From positions 623,213 through 687,212 of the forward strand of contig NW_003314322.1 in assembly GCF_000143415.4 (NCBI RefSeq): a stretch of 64,000 bases of DNA. The letters run 5' to 3'. Numbering within the stretch: the first letter of the stretch is position 1; the number at the start of each line of letters is the position of its first letter. The DNA comes from Selaginella moellendorffii. Its lineage: Eukaryota > Streptophyta > Lycopodiopsida > Selaginellales > Selaginellaceae. Below are positions 1 to 17,154 of this stretch, in pieces. The translations under genes and the position numbers were made by a program. Below the pieces are notes generated by a model. It was given only the letters and a program-made list of their open reading frames with translations. It ran no database searches and had not been told where the DNA came from.

Positions 1-93
1 TTTTGGACGTGGTCAAGTCATACAAAAGAATTACACTATGGTGGTTGTGGTTGTTTTTGATTTTTCCAGATGATCAAACGATCATAGTGTGGC

Positions 94-107
94 GATTAGG
101 GTTTTGG
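94..107 (+). promoter_or_regulatory. Telo-box-like motif upstream of the GRIP gene
   Basis: The string TTAGGGTTTT (reverse of AAAACCCTAA) lies about 35 bp before the start codon of the GRIP golgin. Telo-boxes are known in plant promoters and 5' leaders of housekeeping genes. The same motif recurs before ISY1, the Crinkler-like gene, the DCC gene, DHX35 and RNase Z/eIF2-gamma in this window. Its function here is inferred. Confidence 0.45.
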
Positions 108-138
108 AGAGAAATATTTTGGGGATCCAGCTCCAGCG

Positions 139-3100
139 ATGGGATCCCGCGAGGAGGCGCTCGAGGCGGAGAATGGGCGCCTGGTGTCGGAGATGGCGTC
201 GCTGAAGAAGAAGATAATGGTGGCGCTCAAGAAGCAGCAGGCGGAGCTCCAGGCGAAGATCCAGGCCGCGGAGCAGCGTGCCATGGCCGCGGAGGCTGCC
301 GCGGCCATGAGCTGCACCAATTCCTCCTCGCCGGCGGCGAAATCTAGCAGCGAAGCAGCCAGGTCAGATGTAGAGGTCAATTCGTCCGCAATGCGGATGA
401 GCGATGAGGTCTCCAATGGGGAAGCGCGGGAGGACGAGGTAGCTCGCGGTGAGATCGATCAGCTTCGCAGCGAGCTTTGTCAATGTACGTTGTGAGCCAG
501 CATTGTATTGTATTGTTTGTTTGTTTGTTTGGTGCACTTATCGTGTACGGGCGCTGCCAGTGAAGGACGTGCTGGAAGACGAGCGCAACAGAAAGGCTAG
601 TTTGAGCGGGCAGCTAGAGGAAAGTCGGCATCGTATTGAAGAGTTGTCAAAGGTATAGTCGATTCGATGAAAGGCTTCTTTGTACTGAATTTCATTATCT
701 ACTAGGCTAACGAGAAGATGGAAGCTCAGCTTCTTTCCGCTGCTCAACAAGTTTCTGACACTTTCTCTCGAGTTGCTGAAATGCACGAGAAGATAGAAAC
801 GCTATCCAAAGAACGAGATGTTCTTAAGCTTGCGAATGAAAGGCTGTCTGTGGAGCATGACAGGTAAATGCATTTCTTCCTCCAGATTGTGTTAGAGCTT
901 TTTGTTTGCTAGGATGAGCAAGGAACTGCAGACTGCGAGTGAAGACGTCGCTTTGAAGGCCAAGGTATGATTCAAAGTAGTTCGGAAAGATGGAAAATAA
1001 TGTCTGTTTTTAAGCTTTGAAGGAAATGCAAGAAATGCTGGCTTCACATAAAGCAACGCAAGAAGGCCAGGAAGCTGCAATGGGCCACCTTATGCAGCAA
1101 ATGCAGGCGGTAAGCATTTTCTTGCATGTATAAATGACCAACCGTTAGTTCCTTACAGATCGAGGCATCGAGCCGTAAGGTACTTTGCTTCTTCTTTCAA
1201 GTTTTACGTTCTTTAACAACATCTTATAGGATCTAGAGAGCAGCACTGACGGAAAATCAACAGCTGAGATCATCGAAGATCAGAAGAAAACAATTGGACT
1301 CCTGGAAGAGGAGTTGGAGAAGTTCAAGGGTCAAATCTCGCTATCAAAGAACTCGAACGAGCTTTTGAGCCCGGGAAAAGAAGTTGATGGATTTTTACCG
1401 GATGGTCAGGTTGCAAGTTCTTCTGAAGAAGTTGCAAGTTATCAAGAAAGAATCAGCTTTCTTGAATCCGAGCTTAACGCGATACAATCGCAAATGCAGA
1501 AAATCTCGGAAGAACATCAACATGGTATGGCTCAGGATTTAACCTTCTTTCATTTTGCTGAGGTTTCAGTTTCAGCTATTGGCAGCCTCGAGAACCAGCT
1601 GAAGGAGCGTGACGACAAGTACGCTGAACTGGATCTAAAGTTTAACCGGCTGCAAAAGCGAGCAAAACAACGCATACAGGAGACACAAAAGGTAGGCACG
1701 ATTTTTCGACGAGGTGCTTAACATTGCAGGAGCTTGTAGGAAAAAGACGAGATTGCAATGCAGCTTTCGGAGGCTGTTGCAAAGCATGCTACTATGCAGG
1801 GTGACCTCGAGCGCTTCAGAGCACAGGCGGGCGATGCAATACGGGCATTGGACGGAGAAAGACAAAATCTTCGCAACTCTAACGCAAAGTAAGCAAGTTT
1901 GCATGGTAAACTTCCTAACATGGTTTGACAGACTTAAAGAGGAAATCGACGATGTCAAACATGCCCTTACTGCAAGAGATGAGAACCTTGAAGAGTTGCA
2001 AAAACTTGTTCAAGAAAAAGAACAGGTAATTCTTCTGTTTGTTTCGTGGATTCTTTGATTAACAATTTATCAGAGTGTTGTAAGTATGCATGCTGACATA
2101 AAGGAAATACAACAGAGACACGGAGCTGTACTTTTGGAGATAGACCAGAAAAACAAGAAGGTTTATTGCAATGCCTTTAGTCGAGCTACTTACTGAAGCT
2201 CCTTCAGATAGTTGACACCTTACAAAGCCAGTTGACGGATGCAACCTTGGAGACGAATAAGCTGGCTGAAACTATATCAAACTTACAGGTATCATTCCGT
2301 TGAGTAATTTGATAGTTTGCTTACCTGATCTTGTAGGCTTTACTAGTGGAAAAAGAGTCTAAGCTGACTGATGTCGAAGCCACACTAACTGGGAACGTAG
2401 CAAGATTATCTGCAGCTGTAGAAGCTGAAAGGAGAGAGGCGGAGCAACTGCGAAAGGATCAGGTTTGTCATTTGTTCGTGGAAGATGTCATCGTGATTCG
2501 TTTGCTCTGTCAGGAAAAGGAGCGCCAAATGTGGAAGGAAAGTATTTCTGAACTGCAAAACAGAATTCACCAGCTAGACCAAGCGTATCAGCAAATGGAG
2601 GACGCATTAGCAGTGTCAAAAAGTGAAGCTCTTGCAGTACTGTTGATGCTCTTTTCATTTTAAACTGTTCTAATCTGATTATTTTTTATGGTGCCAGGGC
2701 AGAAGGAAATTGAACTGGATAGTCAACGCCAGCTCCTTACAGATGCCGAAAGAGAGACCTCTCTGGCTAAGGAGGAGGTAGTCTTTTTTATTCTGATACA
2801 AGTGCAAAATCGATTGTTCTTGAAGGTTGCCCGTCTAAGCAAAGAATTTACTGCGTACAAGCAGCGAGCTCATGCTCTTCTTCAAAAGAAGGAAGCAGAA
2901 CTTCAGGCTGCAAAAGATGCAGACCTTGCTGCTGCTCAGGAGGAAACTCTAAAGGTCTGTGTATTTATGCGTGCGGTTGATACGTCTAATTGAATTTTTT
3001 CTGTAGGACGCTCAAAAGCAAGCAGCAGTAGCTATTGCAGAAAGGGATCGAGCTGTTAATACTTTGAAGCAAACTGTTACTGAATACGAGACTCAACTGG

Positions 3101-4390
3101 CTGCAAGGTAGTATTTCTTTGTTCTTTTTTAATTTTTCTAGCGATGCTACTTGTTCATTTTCTTCCAGAAACGTAGCTGTTGTCGATGCTGAACAGCGCA
3201 TCAAGGATTTGGCAACCCAGCTCGAGTCTGTGAAGGGTATTCTATCGTATGAACGGCAGGAATGGGATAAACATTCGAGGGAGCGGGAATTGTCTTGGCA
3301 AGGTATACTGCTTGATAATGGAAACGCTTAATGATTTTGACTGCAGAGAAATACGAAGAACTTGTCACGAAACATAAGCAGCCTGCCGACGGCAGCATAA
3401 TAACTGAAATGGCTGCCCTTCGTGCTCAATACGACATGTTGAAGGTAAATTTTTTTCCTTTCTCCCTGTTTGGGCTTCAGCTTATCAATGTGTGAAGGAT
3501 GAATTTGTTAACTTTCGCGATATGGCGAACAAAATGATGGAAGCTAAGGATCAAGAAATAAACAAGCTTCTGGATGACAACGATTCTTTGCAAAAGAAAC
3601 TTCAATCTCAACCTCAAGAAAACCACGTCAAAACAGGTAGTTCTTCCCAAGCCTTTGTTTCTGTTCTTTCACGTCATACTGCAGAACCAAAGCAACAAGA
3701 AGTAGTCGCAGTTGCGGAGCAACAAATTTTGGTACGTGTAAAGTTTCACATTCTGTTATCTATTTTTCTTACGGCCCGTAGCAGTTGCTCGCAAGACAAC
3801 AAGCACAGAGAGAGGAAGAGATGAAGCAAAGTCAGCGCCAAATACAAGTGCTACAAGTAAGCGTGAAAGTGGTTTTTGGCTGCTATTAAATTTGGCTGTG
3901 GTTTCAGGAAGAGCTGTCGGAGCTGGAACGTGAGAACCGCTTACGCAGCCAACAGGTTAAGAGACGTTTCACTCCCTATTGCGTGTACTAAACCGTTTTC
4001 TGACTACTCGGCAGGAAGCTGTGCTCAAAAACGAACTCCGGAACATGGATCGTGCTGCAAGGCGTGAGAATGTCGACATGACTTACCTCAAGAATGTGAT
4101 ATTGAAGCTCCTGGAGACTGGTTAGTACCCACATTTTTCAACTTTCGGAGAGAAAATGCTAAATGGTGCTGCAGGCGAGGTGGAAGCATTGCTGCCAGTT
4201 GTGGGAACGCTGCTTCAATTCAGTCCAGACGAGGTACTTATCAACGTTTTCTTCTCCCTCGTTTGGTAACTTCAGGTAGCTCAAACAGATCAAACGGTGT
4301 CAAGCGCTGTATGCCGCCGCCGCCGCCGAGAGCCCAGCTTCCACACCAAGAATACTTCTCTCCAGGCTGACCTTCTCAAGCTCCAAGTGA
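139..4390 (+). CDS. GRIP: GRIP-domain golgin (plant GRIP protein), multi-exon
   Basis: The gene encodes a long coiled-coil trans-Golgi tether; GRIP domains bind ARL1-type GTPases at the trans-Golgi network. The first exon (139-484) starts at MGSREEALEAENGRLV. About 20 short exons follow, all rich in heptad-like E/K/L/Q sequence (for example 561-652 and 706-864), separated by introns of roughly 40-60 bp. The diagnostic C-terminal GRIP module is at about 4066-4233 and reads DMTYLKNVILKLLETGEVEALL and then VVGTLLQFSPDE. I place the last intron at 4234-4288, so the final exon (4289-4390) begins IKRCQALY and ends in an Ala/Ser-rich tail, as in the plant family. Reading through the earlier AG at 4275 gives a less family-like, Arg-rich tail. 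Exact inner exon borders are not verified. Confidence 0.88.
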
Positions 4391-4488
4391 AAAGCGCCAG
4401 GCAAGAGCGCTTTTGATATATTTTTCACGATTCGTCTTGTGGATAGAACGTCGAACTATTGGTTCGTAAAAGTATAGCCAGCGAGAAA

Positions 4489-4890
4489 CTAGCTCGTGGA
4501 GGAAGGAAAAGTGAAATCCTTAGGACTCTCGGAAGTGTCGGCTGCAGATATCCGTGTAGTTTACGCGATTCATCCAATCACTGGTGTCCAGATCGAGTGG
4601 TCTCTTTGGAGCCGTGACATTGAGGAAGAAATCTTTGCAACTTGCGGACGAGGATACTTCGCCGTGCTGGAAGAAATTGGTGACGATGATTTCAGTTTTA
4701 CTCCCAGAGATGGAGCGGGACAAAGCCATATACGAGAAGTTCTGCAAGATAGCTGCGGGAATGAATTGCACTTCCGGGCAGCTTGCTCTGGCTTGGGTCT
4801 AGCACCAAGGCGACGACATCGTTCCCATCCCAGGCTCCAGAACTTCGAATATTCTTGGGATCACTCTCTCCAAGGAAGGTCTGGAGATTG
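4489..4890 (+). pseudogene. Broken aldo-keto reductase copy (3' part)
   Basis: This is a decayed partial duplicate of the intact aldo-keto reductase at 5170-6435. The first part ([14 protein letters not shown], then [20 protein letters not shown]) matches exon 3 of that gene. The stretch for exon 4 has lost its intron and about 12 codons (the [12 protein letters not shown] equivalent) and changes frame. The segment [20 protein letters not shown] continues in another frame. The codon corresponding to CAG in the intact copy (LALAWVQ) is TAG here, so the frame ends at about 4791. There is no start and no 5' half. It lies about 280 bp upstream of the intact gene in the same orientation, which indicates tandem duplication followed by decay. 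Confidence 0.85.
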
Positions 4891-5106
4891 AAAGAAAGAA
4901 TCAACAGCTACATGGCGTTTTTTCCTCGCCAACTCTCGCACGTAAGAGAGTGGATCAAAAATGCACATCTGGATCTTCACTAATAATAATTTGTCCTTGT
5001 AGCAAATTAATTTCTCTACTTCCTGGAAGGGACAAAGGAAGCGGATACGAAACAGCCCGTGGAATGGAGGCCTTTATATTCACCTCCAATTGCGGATGGC
5101 AAGTAG

Positions 5107-6435
<1,329 letters not shown>

Positions 6436-6604
6436 ATTAGGCTCAGCTACATTTCTTTCTCCCTTTCTGAGAACAGTACTGAAAACCTGTTATATTAAAA
6501 CAAAACTTATACGTTTAAATCAAAACCATGTAACTAGAGTGATAAAGCCAAAACACTTTTTTATCTGGTTATTTACCACGCAAAGTCCTTTCACCCACTT
6601 TTAC

Positions 6605-7613
6605 TTAATAATCGCCATAAGCCGGGCGACCACCATATCCATGACGTCCTTCTTCGCCATATCCATGAGCTCCTTGTTCGTCATATCCATGACCGTACGA
6701 TCCTCCACTATCTGTTTATCATATGGAAAAGATTTATAGACAACAAAGATCCAAGGAAGAAAAACTTACTCTCGATTGGTATGATCTTCCACTTCTGGTT
6801 GTCCTGCTTGTTCCACTTGAAAAGGATGAGCTCCGCGCCGGATCGAACGCCCTCGCCGCCCTTGACATCGAGGTTTAAGTGGACGTTCCCGACTGGTCGT
6901 AGGCACTGGTAGCCACCGCCAACGTCGTCACTCTGGGTCCACAGCACGGATTCGTCCAAGCGTTCCGGATCATACGGGCTCAACATCACCTGAAGTTAAC
7001 AAGATCATCGGCCTCTGAAAGAAAGAAAGAAAAGTTTACCTTCTCGAAAGAGTCGCTCCCGTGCTGGAGCGCCAGCCCGGACGCCTTGTTCACGATCGAA
7101 AACGCTGGTGATCCAGCCTCGTCCTGGACCTTGGATCCCCACCTGCAATCCTTGACAAATTGCTGCAGAAAAACATAGAAAAGCTGTCGAGATCGATCGA
7201 GACAAAGGCGAAAAGAAAACCTGGCTTTCGTTCGATCCGTTGCCTGGAGCGAGAACAAGCTCATCACCATTGACAGTGAGAACGTAGTCAGGATTTGCAG
7301 CGCAAAAGATCTTCACGAGTTGATCCTTCTCGGACGACTGTGGAGGAGGACGGCGACGGTGGAACTGTGCTTCTTCTTCTTCCTCTCGGCCCCCGCCATA
7401 GCCACCGCGCTCTGGCCTTCCATAGCCCGACTCACCTCTTCCTCCTCCACCATATTCTCCTCCTCCTCCATAGCCACCGCCGGACTCACCTCTTCCTCCA
7501 CCATATCCTCCTCCATAGCCACCTCCTCCATAGCCACCTTCGTCATAGCCTCCTCCTCCTCCTCTCCTCTCTTCTTGTTCTCCACCGTAGTAGCCACCTC
7601 CTCCGGAGTACAT
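6605..7613 (-). CDS. EUL-domain lectin with Gly/Tyr-rich tails at both ends
   Basis: The exons on the minus strand are 7613-7221, 7162-7040, 6989-6770 and 6711-6605, and all phases fit for 280 residues. Residues 1-90 are low complexity (GGGY/GGYG repeats with Arg and Glu). The EUL (Euonymus europaeus lectin-like) domain follows: LVKIFCAANPDYVLTV, then WGSKVQDEAGSPAFSIVNK, then LDESVLWTQSDDVGGGYQCL, and it ends WNKQDNQKWKIIPI. EUL proteins are carbohydrate-binding proteins of nucleus and cytoplasm, often stress-induced; that role is family knowledge. A fourth exon adds a GHGYDEQGAHGYG-type tail that its tandem neighbour lacks. The two genes share both domain introns at the same positions, so they are duplicates. 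Confidence 0.9.
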
Positions 7614-7917
7614 GGTTGAGAGATTTCTCCTTCCTCCTCTCAAAAATCTGGGAAACCAAAAGTGGAGACCACTGAGAGAAGAAAACTTTCCCAAATGCTT
7701 ATGTATTTTGAGAGAATGCGCGTGAGAAGGACAGATCGCAGCATATGCGTGGCGTCGTATGCGAATCTGTCGGAGTGGAAAAAAAAAGATACTTTTATTT
7801 ACCAGCGGGGGTTTGATTTTTTCTTCCTGTCTCTTTCCCTGGAAAGAGGAAGAAACCATTGAAAAACGAACTTTGGACGACACCAAACTTACGCTTGATT
7901 TAAGTAGAGTCTCTGCT

Positions 7918-8794
7918 TTAGAGCGGGATGATCTTCCAGAGCTGGTTCTCCTGCTTCTTCCAGCGGTACAGTACCGCGGGAGTTCCATCCTTGACTCCGC
8001 CGGATCGCTTGTCACCGCGGAACGCATCGAGGTTGAGCTTGATGTTGCTCGCCATCCGGATGGTTCGAAAGCCACTCCCCATGTCCTCGCTTACAGTCCA
8101 AAGAACGCTCTCGTCCACCACGCGAGGATTGTAATCCACCAGCAAGACCTGCGGGTTTGCAAATCCAAAGTTTCTTCAAATGTATGAAAATCGATCGCTA
8201 GAATACCTGCTGTAACTCCTCGGTTGCATGCTTCAAAGCCTTCCTGGTTGCCTTGTTGATGAGAGCAAACGCTGGGAATCCTTTCTCGTCTCTCACTCGC
8301 GTGCTCCAACTCATATCTTTGTACCATTGCTGCGAAAAGAAAAAAAAAAAGAAGGAACACGCTGGAACCAAAGAATCAGAGCTGTTCAAGAGTACCTGAG
8401 AATCATCGTGATGATTCGAAGGAACGAGCACCACTCCATCGTCGCGAACAGCCAAGCTGAAATCCATGTTGGCCTGGCAGCAAAGCTTCACGAGTTGACC
8501 GAGCTCACGGTCGGGGCGTCCCTGGTGTTCTTCGTGACGGTGGTGATCGTGGTGGTGATTGTGATGATCGTGATGATGGTGGTGGTGGTGATCGTGCTCG
8601 TACGAAGGAGCTGGATAGAGATTTGGGGGATTGGATGGAGGAGGGTATGGTGGAGCATCGAAAGCTCTGTCTTGTGAAGGAATTGGGGGATACGATCCAT
8701 ACGCACCTTGTGGGGGAGGATAAATGCTTGGATCGGGTGGGGGATAGTACTGACCGCCATAGCCATAGCCGCCGTGTTCTTCGCTCCCGCCCAT
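7918..8794 (-). CDS. EUL-domain lectin with Pro/Tyr- and His-rich N terminus
   Basis: The exons are 8794-8396, 8329-8207 and 8148-7918, giving 250 residues. The N terminus (MGGSEEHGGYGYGGQYYPPP and so on) is Pro/Tyr-rich and leads into a long His run mixed with Asp and Asn (DHHHHHHHDHHNHHHDHH). The EUL domain is well kept: LVKLCCQANMDFSLAV, then WSTRVRDEKGFPAFALINK, then VDESVLWTVSEDMGSGFRTI, and it ends WKKQENQLWKIIPL and stops. This is the layout of the plant EULS3 class (variable N-terminal region plus one EUL domain). The His/Asp cluster could bind metal, which is inference. Introns match those of the downstream copy at 6605-7613; the 300 bp between them would hold the promoter of that copy. 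Confidence 0.92.
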
Positions 8795-8867
8795 GCTTCT
8801 AGGTGTAGAAAAAAAAAAGGACGACCTTTAAAGCACTCATAAAACGAGTGACGAAGAAAACGAGGAT

Positions 8868-8941
8868 CGCCGTCCGTGGGACTCGAACCCACGACCACGT
8901 GGTTAAAAGCCACGCGCTCTACCAAACTGAGCTAGGACGGC
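8868..8941 (-). tRNA. tRNA-Lys (anticodon TTT)
   Basis: The minus strand folds as a complete cloverleaf: acceptor GCCGTCC/GGACGGC with discriminator G, a D arm with box A TAGCTCAG, anticodon stem CGTGG/CCACG around the loop CTTTTAA (anticodon TTT), and a T arm with box B GGTTCGAGTCC. There is no intron. It matches the plant nuclear tRNA-Lys(UUU) pattern. Confidence 0.97.
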
Positions 8942-9035
8942 ATGCTTGTGAGTTTTTGAGGGCCGGATATTAGCTGACCTACTTTATCTTTCAAATGAGT
9001 AAAATCGCGCGGGAAAATATTTCTAGGGTTGAGCG

Positions 9036-12000
9036 ATGCACGATCTCGATTGCCTCAAGGCGGTGACGCTTCTCCCGGCCACGTTTCGGCCGATCTTCAC
9101 CTTCAGGTGAGTATGATCTAGCATTCCAGGCGCCAGGGGATGATCGATCCATCCATTGTCTTCTAGATACTTCAATTCTGTCCAGAGCGAATGCTTCAGC
9201 CAGGCATTCCTGTCCGATGACAATATGGTGGTCTCGGCGCCCACGGGAAGCGGCAAGACAGTCCTCTTTGAGCTGTGCATCTTGCATCTTCTTAGCCGCT
9301 CCATTGGGCCGGACGGACAGTTCCAGCATACCCCCGGAACGCTGAAAACTGTGAGGTCTTTACTTTTGTCGCCAATGCCGAGTCTCATGAAAGTTTTTCT
9401 CAGGTTTACGTTGCGCCTACCAGAGCGCTTGTCCAAGAGAAACTGAGGGAGTGGAAGCAAAAGTTTGGGCAAGTGCTGGGATTGAATTGCCAGGAGCTAA
9501 CCGGTGATGCGGATGTGAGGCCCATGCCCGACACTGACATAATTCTCACGACGCCAGAGGTACTGGAAATGCTTCGTTCGTTCTACGTTGTTATGTTCTT
9601 ATTTTTTCTCATTCGTCGCATGTAGAAATTTGACTCTATAACACGGAGGAACAAGGATCACGGGGGCTTGAGTTTCTTCGCTGATGTTGGCCTTTTCGAG
9701 ATTGACGAGGTTCACCTCCTTCACGAACCACGCGGTGCGGCACTCGAAGCCGTTGTCAGTAGAATGAAAATGCTTTCTCGGTATCCAGAGATGGGAGGGT
9801 GCCCGCTTTCCACGATTCGGTTTGTTGCTGTTTCAGCAACAATCCCAAACATTGAAGATATCGGTACAGACGTTGATTCTTCATCGTCGAAAAACTCATT
9901 TGATTTTTCAGGTGAATGGCTGAAGGTTCCGCCTCGCGCACTGAAGAGGCACGTATATGACCTGAGAACGTTATAGATATCTGATTTGTGTACAGGTTTG
10001 GAGAAGAAGTACGTCCCGTAAAACTGACTACGAAAGTCTTGGGTAAGTCATAGCATTTCCATACTTCCTTCCTTATATCCTCGTCTGGCAGGCTATGCTC
10101 CTGCCAAGAACGACTTTCTTTTCGAAAGGGTGAGAGCGAAGCTCTTTGTCGCTGTATACTAATTTTTCTAAAGCAGAGGCTACAAGGCTTTCTTTTTGGT
10201 AAAGCAGTAGATGAATAATTACTCTCGTAATGATTCTTGGTTGCAAACAGATATTATCATGCAGGAAGCGAAGGATAAGGCTGTTCTAGTATTCTGCTCC
10301 ACTAGAAAGGGAGCACAAGAAGCGGCTACTACAGTAGCTCGTGCCGCTTCAAGCATGAACTTTCGCAATCCTTTCATCAAAAGTCAAGAGCACTATGAAA
10401 GATTACAGCTTGCTGCAAGGTCTTCGAAGGACAAGCATTTACAAGAATGCATAAGATGTGGAGGTGAGCCAACTTCAAGCTTGTTTTGATCACCTTGCGA
10501 CTTTCGCTTTTCAGTTGGCTTTCACAATGGTGGTATGGACATGATAGAACGGAGCCTTGTCGAAAATCTGTTTCTAAGGGGAGATATTCATATTCTGTGT
10601 ACTACAAACACGCTTGCGCATGGAGTTAATCTCCCTGCTCACACAGTCATCATAAAATCGACACAGTACTTGTAAGTGAACTTGTAGTCTTGATTTTATT
10701 CTTGCCTTTTCATTTCTTATTTCATTTAGTAACAAAGACAAAGGCTGTTACACGGAATACGAAAGATCGACGCTTGTGCAGGTATGCAAACGTTATTGGT
10801 CAAGCTTTTCCCTCTGACACTGTTCTCTAAGATGTGTGGACGGGCTGGCCGTCCTCAATTTGACGATAACGGCCTTGTTATTATAATGACACGAAGAGAC
10901 ACGGTATCTTTGCTAAATTCTTCATTAGAGACGAACTAAATAACTTCACAGGTCCATCTTTACGAGAATCTTCTTTCTGGATCGGAAGTTGTGGAGTCAG
11001 AGTATGTTTAAATCACCCTCTTATCCATTGTTAGTTTCTCGATTCCAGGTTACTTCCTGCAATAGCGGAGCACTTGAACGCTGAAATAGTTTTGATGACC
11101 GTGTCGGACGTTAGTTTGGCAATTGAGTGGCTGAAAGCTTCTTTCCTATACGTCAGAATAAAAAAAGTAAGATGGTTTTTTAGCTTTTACTACTTGTAAC
11201 TCGAAGGTTTCTCTTTATTTCAGAATCCTCAGCACTATAAGGTCGATAGAGCTCGTGAAGATCATCTCGAAAATCATCTCAAAGGTTATAAGAGCAATTT
11301 TAATTCCGAAAGGTACTAATAGTTTACCTTAGAAATTTGTCTGAGGAATGTCAACGAACTGGCTGAGTTTCGACTTGTTGAAACTGATGAATATGGATTT
11401 CAGCTGAAGCCTCTAGGTACATTACTATGATACCTCACGTAATATAATTCTGTCACAGAGCCAGGACGCCTAATGGCGAAGTACTATTTGGACTTCAGCA
11501 CAATGAAGGAAATAACCAAGGCACCAATCAAGTGTGCTGTCGAAGATATGATCTATACTTTGGCCAAGTCACAAGAACTTTCATGTGAGTTCTGAATGCT
11601 GTCGAACTTATTTGACGATGAACGTGTATCAGGGATCCAGCTCAGGCGAAACGAGAAGAAACTACTGAATGATATAAATGGGGATACAACTGGTAAAATC
11701 AAGTACCACGTTCTGGGAGTGAACGGGAAGATTAAAAAGCGCATTCAATCACGAGAAGAAAAGATCTTTCTTCTGATTAATGATGCTTTGTCGGGAGATC
11801 CATCCACGCTAGATTTCACTATGAGTCAGGTATGCAATTTCACATATTTAACCTTTTTCATCATAGGAAACAGGACGTGACTGCTATCTGTACAAATGGA
11901 ACCCGCATTTCCCGTTGTATGAGCGAATACTTTAGGTTCATGAAGCGTTTCAAGGAAACTGTGACTGCCTTGAAGCTAGCAAAATGTATTCATGAAAGGC

Positions 12001-13849
12001 TTTGGGAAGACAGTTCTTATCAGCTTAAACAACTAGCTGGGGTGGGAATGGTTACTGCCAAGGTACCGAGTGTTAAAACTAATGTGAGGATGACATATTT
12101 GGTTCTGGCTGCAGGCATTTCTTCAGTCCGGAATCGATTCATTCGATAAACTAGCGAAAGCGGACCCAAGGAAGCTGGAAGCTATTACTGGGCGAAAATA
12201 TCCTTTTGGCAACCAAGTCAAAGAAGCACTGGACAAACTTCCTCCCAGAATAGACATGAAGCTAATCGAGACTCGACGGAATACATCTGGAAATCATGAG
12301 CTTACACTGATATTAACACGTCCGGGAAAGACAACGGCTTCTATTTGCAATGTTGCACACTTGGTAAGCGGGTCGAGAGTCGGGCTTATTTATTTCGTTA
12401 TGCTCGTAGGTTGTGGGAAGCGAAAAAACGAATCGGCTTTACTACTATGAGAGAATAAGGTAGCAATCTTCTACATAGTCTATCTCACTTATGCTAGCGC
12501 AATTCTGTGCAGGGTTGAACAGTTTTCCAGGTTATTATGTTTTGCTGATCTTAAGCTTTCATAGCTCAGTAGCTGATCTTGTTTCCTTCAACAGCCCGTA
12601 CTCCGTTTCTTTATCTATAGAACGTATTGCGGGTAAGGACGTGGACGTGGACGCTGCTCTCATTTCCGAAACTTATGGTATATGGTATATGGAACTTCAA
12701 ATGACGCGATTAAAACTCTTTTCTTTTGTAGTTGGGATCGACCTTGTGGAGAAGCTATCATTGAGAAACTTCGTGAAAGCCAGCATGGTCACTGAACGAT
12801 CAGTCCAGAATAAAAACCAACGAAGCGAAGAACCTGGCTGTTTGTATGTGCTTAAACTGAAAACATAAACTTTGTATTCACCAGGGTATTGCAGGCCCAG
12901 TTTCCAGCTGATTCCTGATGGCGAAGATGCACAACTTCCCGTCAGCAAAGAGAATCGCTTTTCGGGAGATCAGATCTTTGACCACATCAACGGGAAGTCC
13001 AGGTCTCTCTCAGCTCAGCTGAATTCACAAAACAGTTTTCAGCTGCAAAAGACGCTTGATGTTGCTCCTGTGACAAGCGTGGTCAATAGACAATATCAAC
13101 GTCTGGACGTGGATGTTTGTAGTCCATCAACTGAAATCCTCGGTAATCTAGACGTGTATCAGTTTATATATTGACTTGGATCTTTTCAGGTAGCACTCAG
13201 TTGGGATTTTCTTCTCCAGTCCAGAACGGGCGTTCTCAATACAAAAGACAGCATCATCCAGATTCGGCAGTGCAACAAAGCGGTAAACACTGCATTCCAG
13301 CCTTTTCCGCAAGCAAGCTTCCTCGAATTGCCTTTAATTTGGATCATTTGGATCCTGCTCGAAATAATCGCTCTGAACGTCGTGCGGAAATTCCGCCTTT
13401 CAGGTTGGCAAGCTTGTGGTGATCGCATCTAATCTCCACATTTTTGCAGAGTGTTCGATGTCTTCGAGTTCCCTGGAACGCCGTCAGAGCCTCGCGCTAA
13501 GGAGCCTCGAAACAAGGAGCTTGAAGCTTCAAGGTTTGATGGCTTTTATTTGTCGAATAAGCTAACACAAATACAGGCCGATGGCAGGCACTCCAGGTTT
13601 TCAATATTCAGCAAACTGCTCTCCAAGGTATATTATCTTCATTTTGTTTGCATACCTTTACAGCACAAGTATTTACAGGCCCGAAAGTTCTTGTTTTACT
13701 CCAGTTCCAGCTCCTCCGGCGCTAAAATCTCCGAAAACCTGTGCCATGGAGGCTTCAAGGTGGGCTTTGCTTTTGATGTTTCAACATTTCTCTTCACGTG
13801 TTCGTGTTGCAGGCTGGATGTGTTTACGAGCATTTTTTCTTTTCTATGA
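9036..13849 (+). CDS. MER3: MER3/HFM1-type meiotic DNA helicase
   Basis: This is a many-exon superfamily 2 helicase of the Ski2-like group, orthologous by motif to MER3/HFM1 (Arabidopsis ROCK-N-ROLLERS), which promotes class I meiotic crossovers. It starts MHDLDCLKAVTLLPATF, and exon 1 ends at 9106. Motifs in order are Q-like SVQSECF, Walker A APTGSGKT (about 9240), motif Ia VYVAPTRALVQEKL, TTPE, Walker B FEIDEVHLL (about 9695), motif III VSATIPN, motif V TNTLAHGVNLP (about 10610) and MCGRAGRPQFD (about 10835). A Sec63-like C-terminal part follows (12000-12360). The last exons (from about 13450) are poorly conserved. I end the gene at the TGA at 13847-13849, but one frame also reads through several introns here, so the C terminus is uncertain. 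Confidence 0.85.
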
Positions 13850-13899
13850 AATGCAAACATATAAATTTTGGGTTTAGGGTTCCTGGATTCTTGCTAACA

Positions 13900-17154
<3,255 letters not shown>

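Noticed and set aside
7005-8075. 356-codon minus-strand open frame
   Set aside because: It runs through the 7163-7220 intron and upstream spacer; only the 7221-7613 part is a real exon of the EUL lectin.
13451-13849. Uninterrupted 132-codon exon at the end of HFM1
   Set aside because: It reads through several good splice signals (such as AAG|gtatat...ttacag); exon structure there remains unresolved, so it is not listed as a separate gene.
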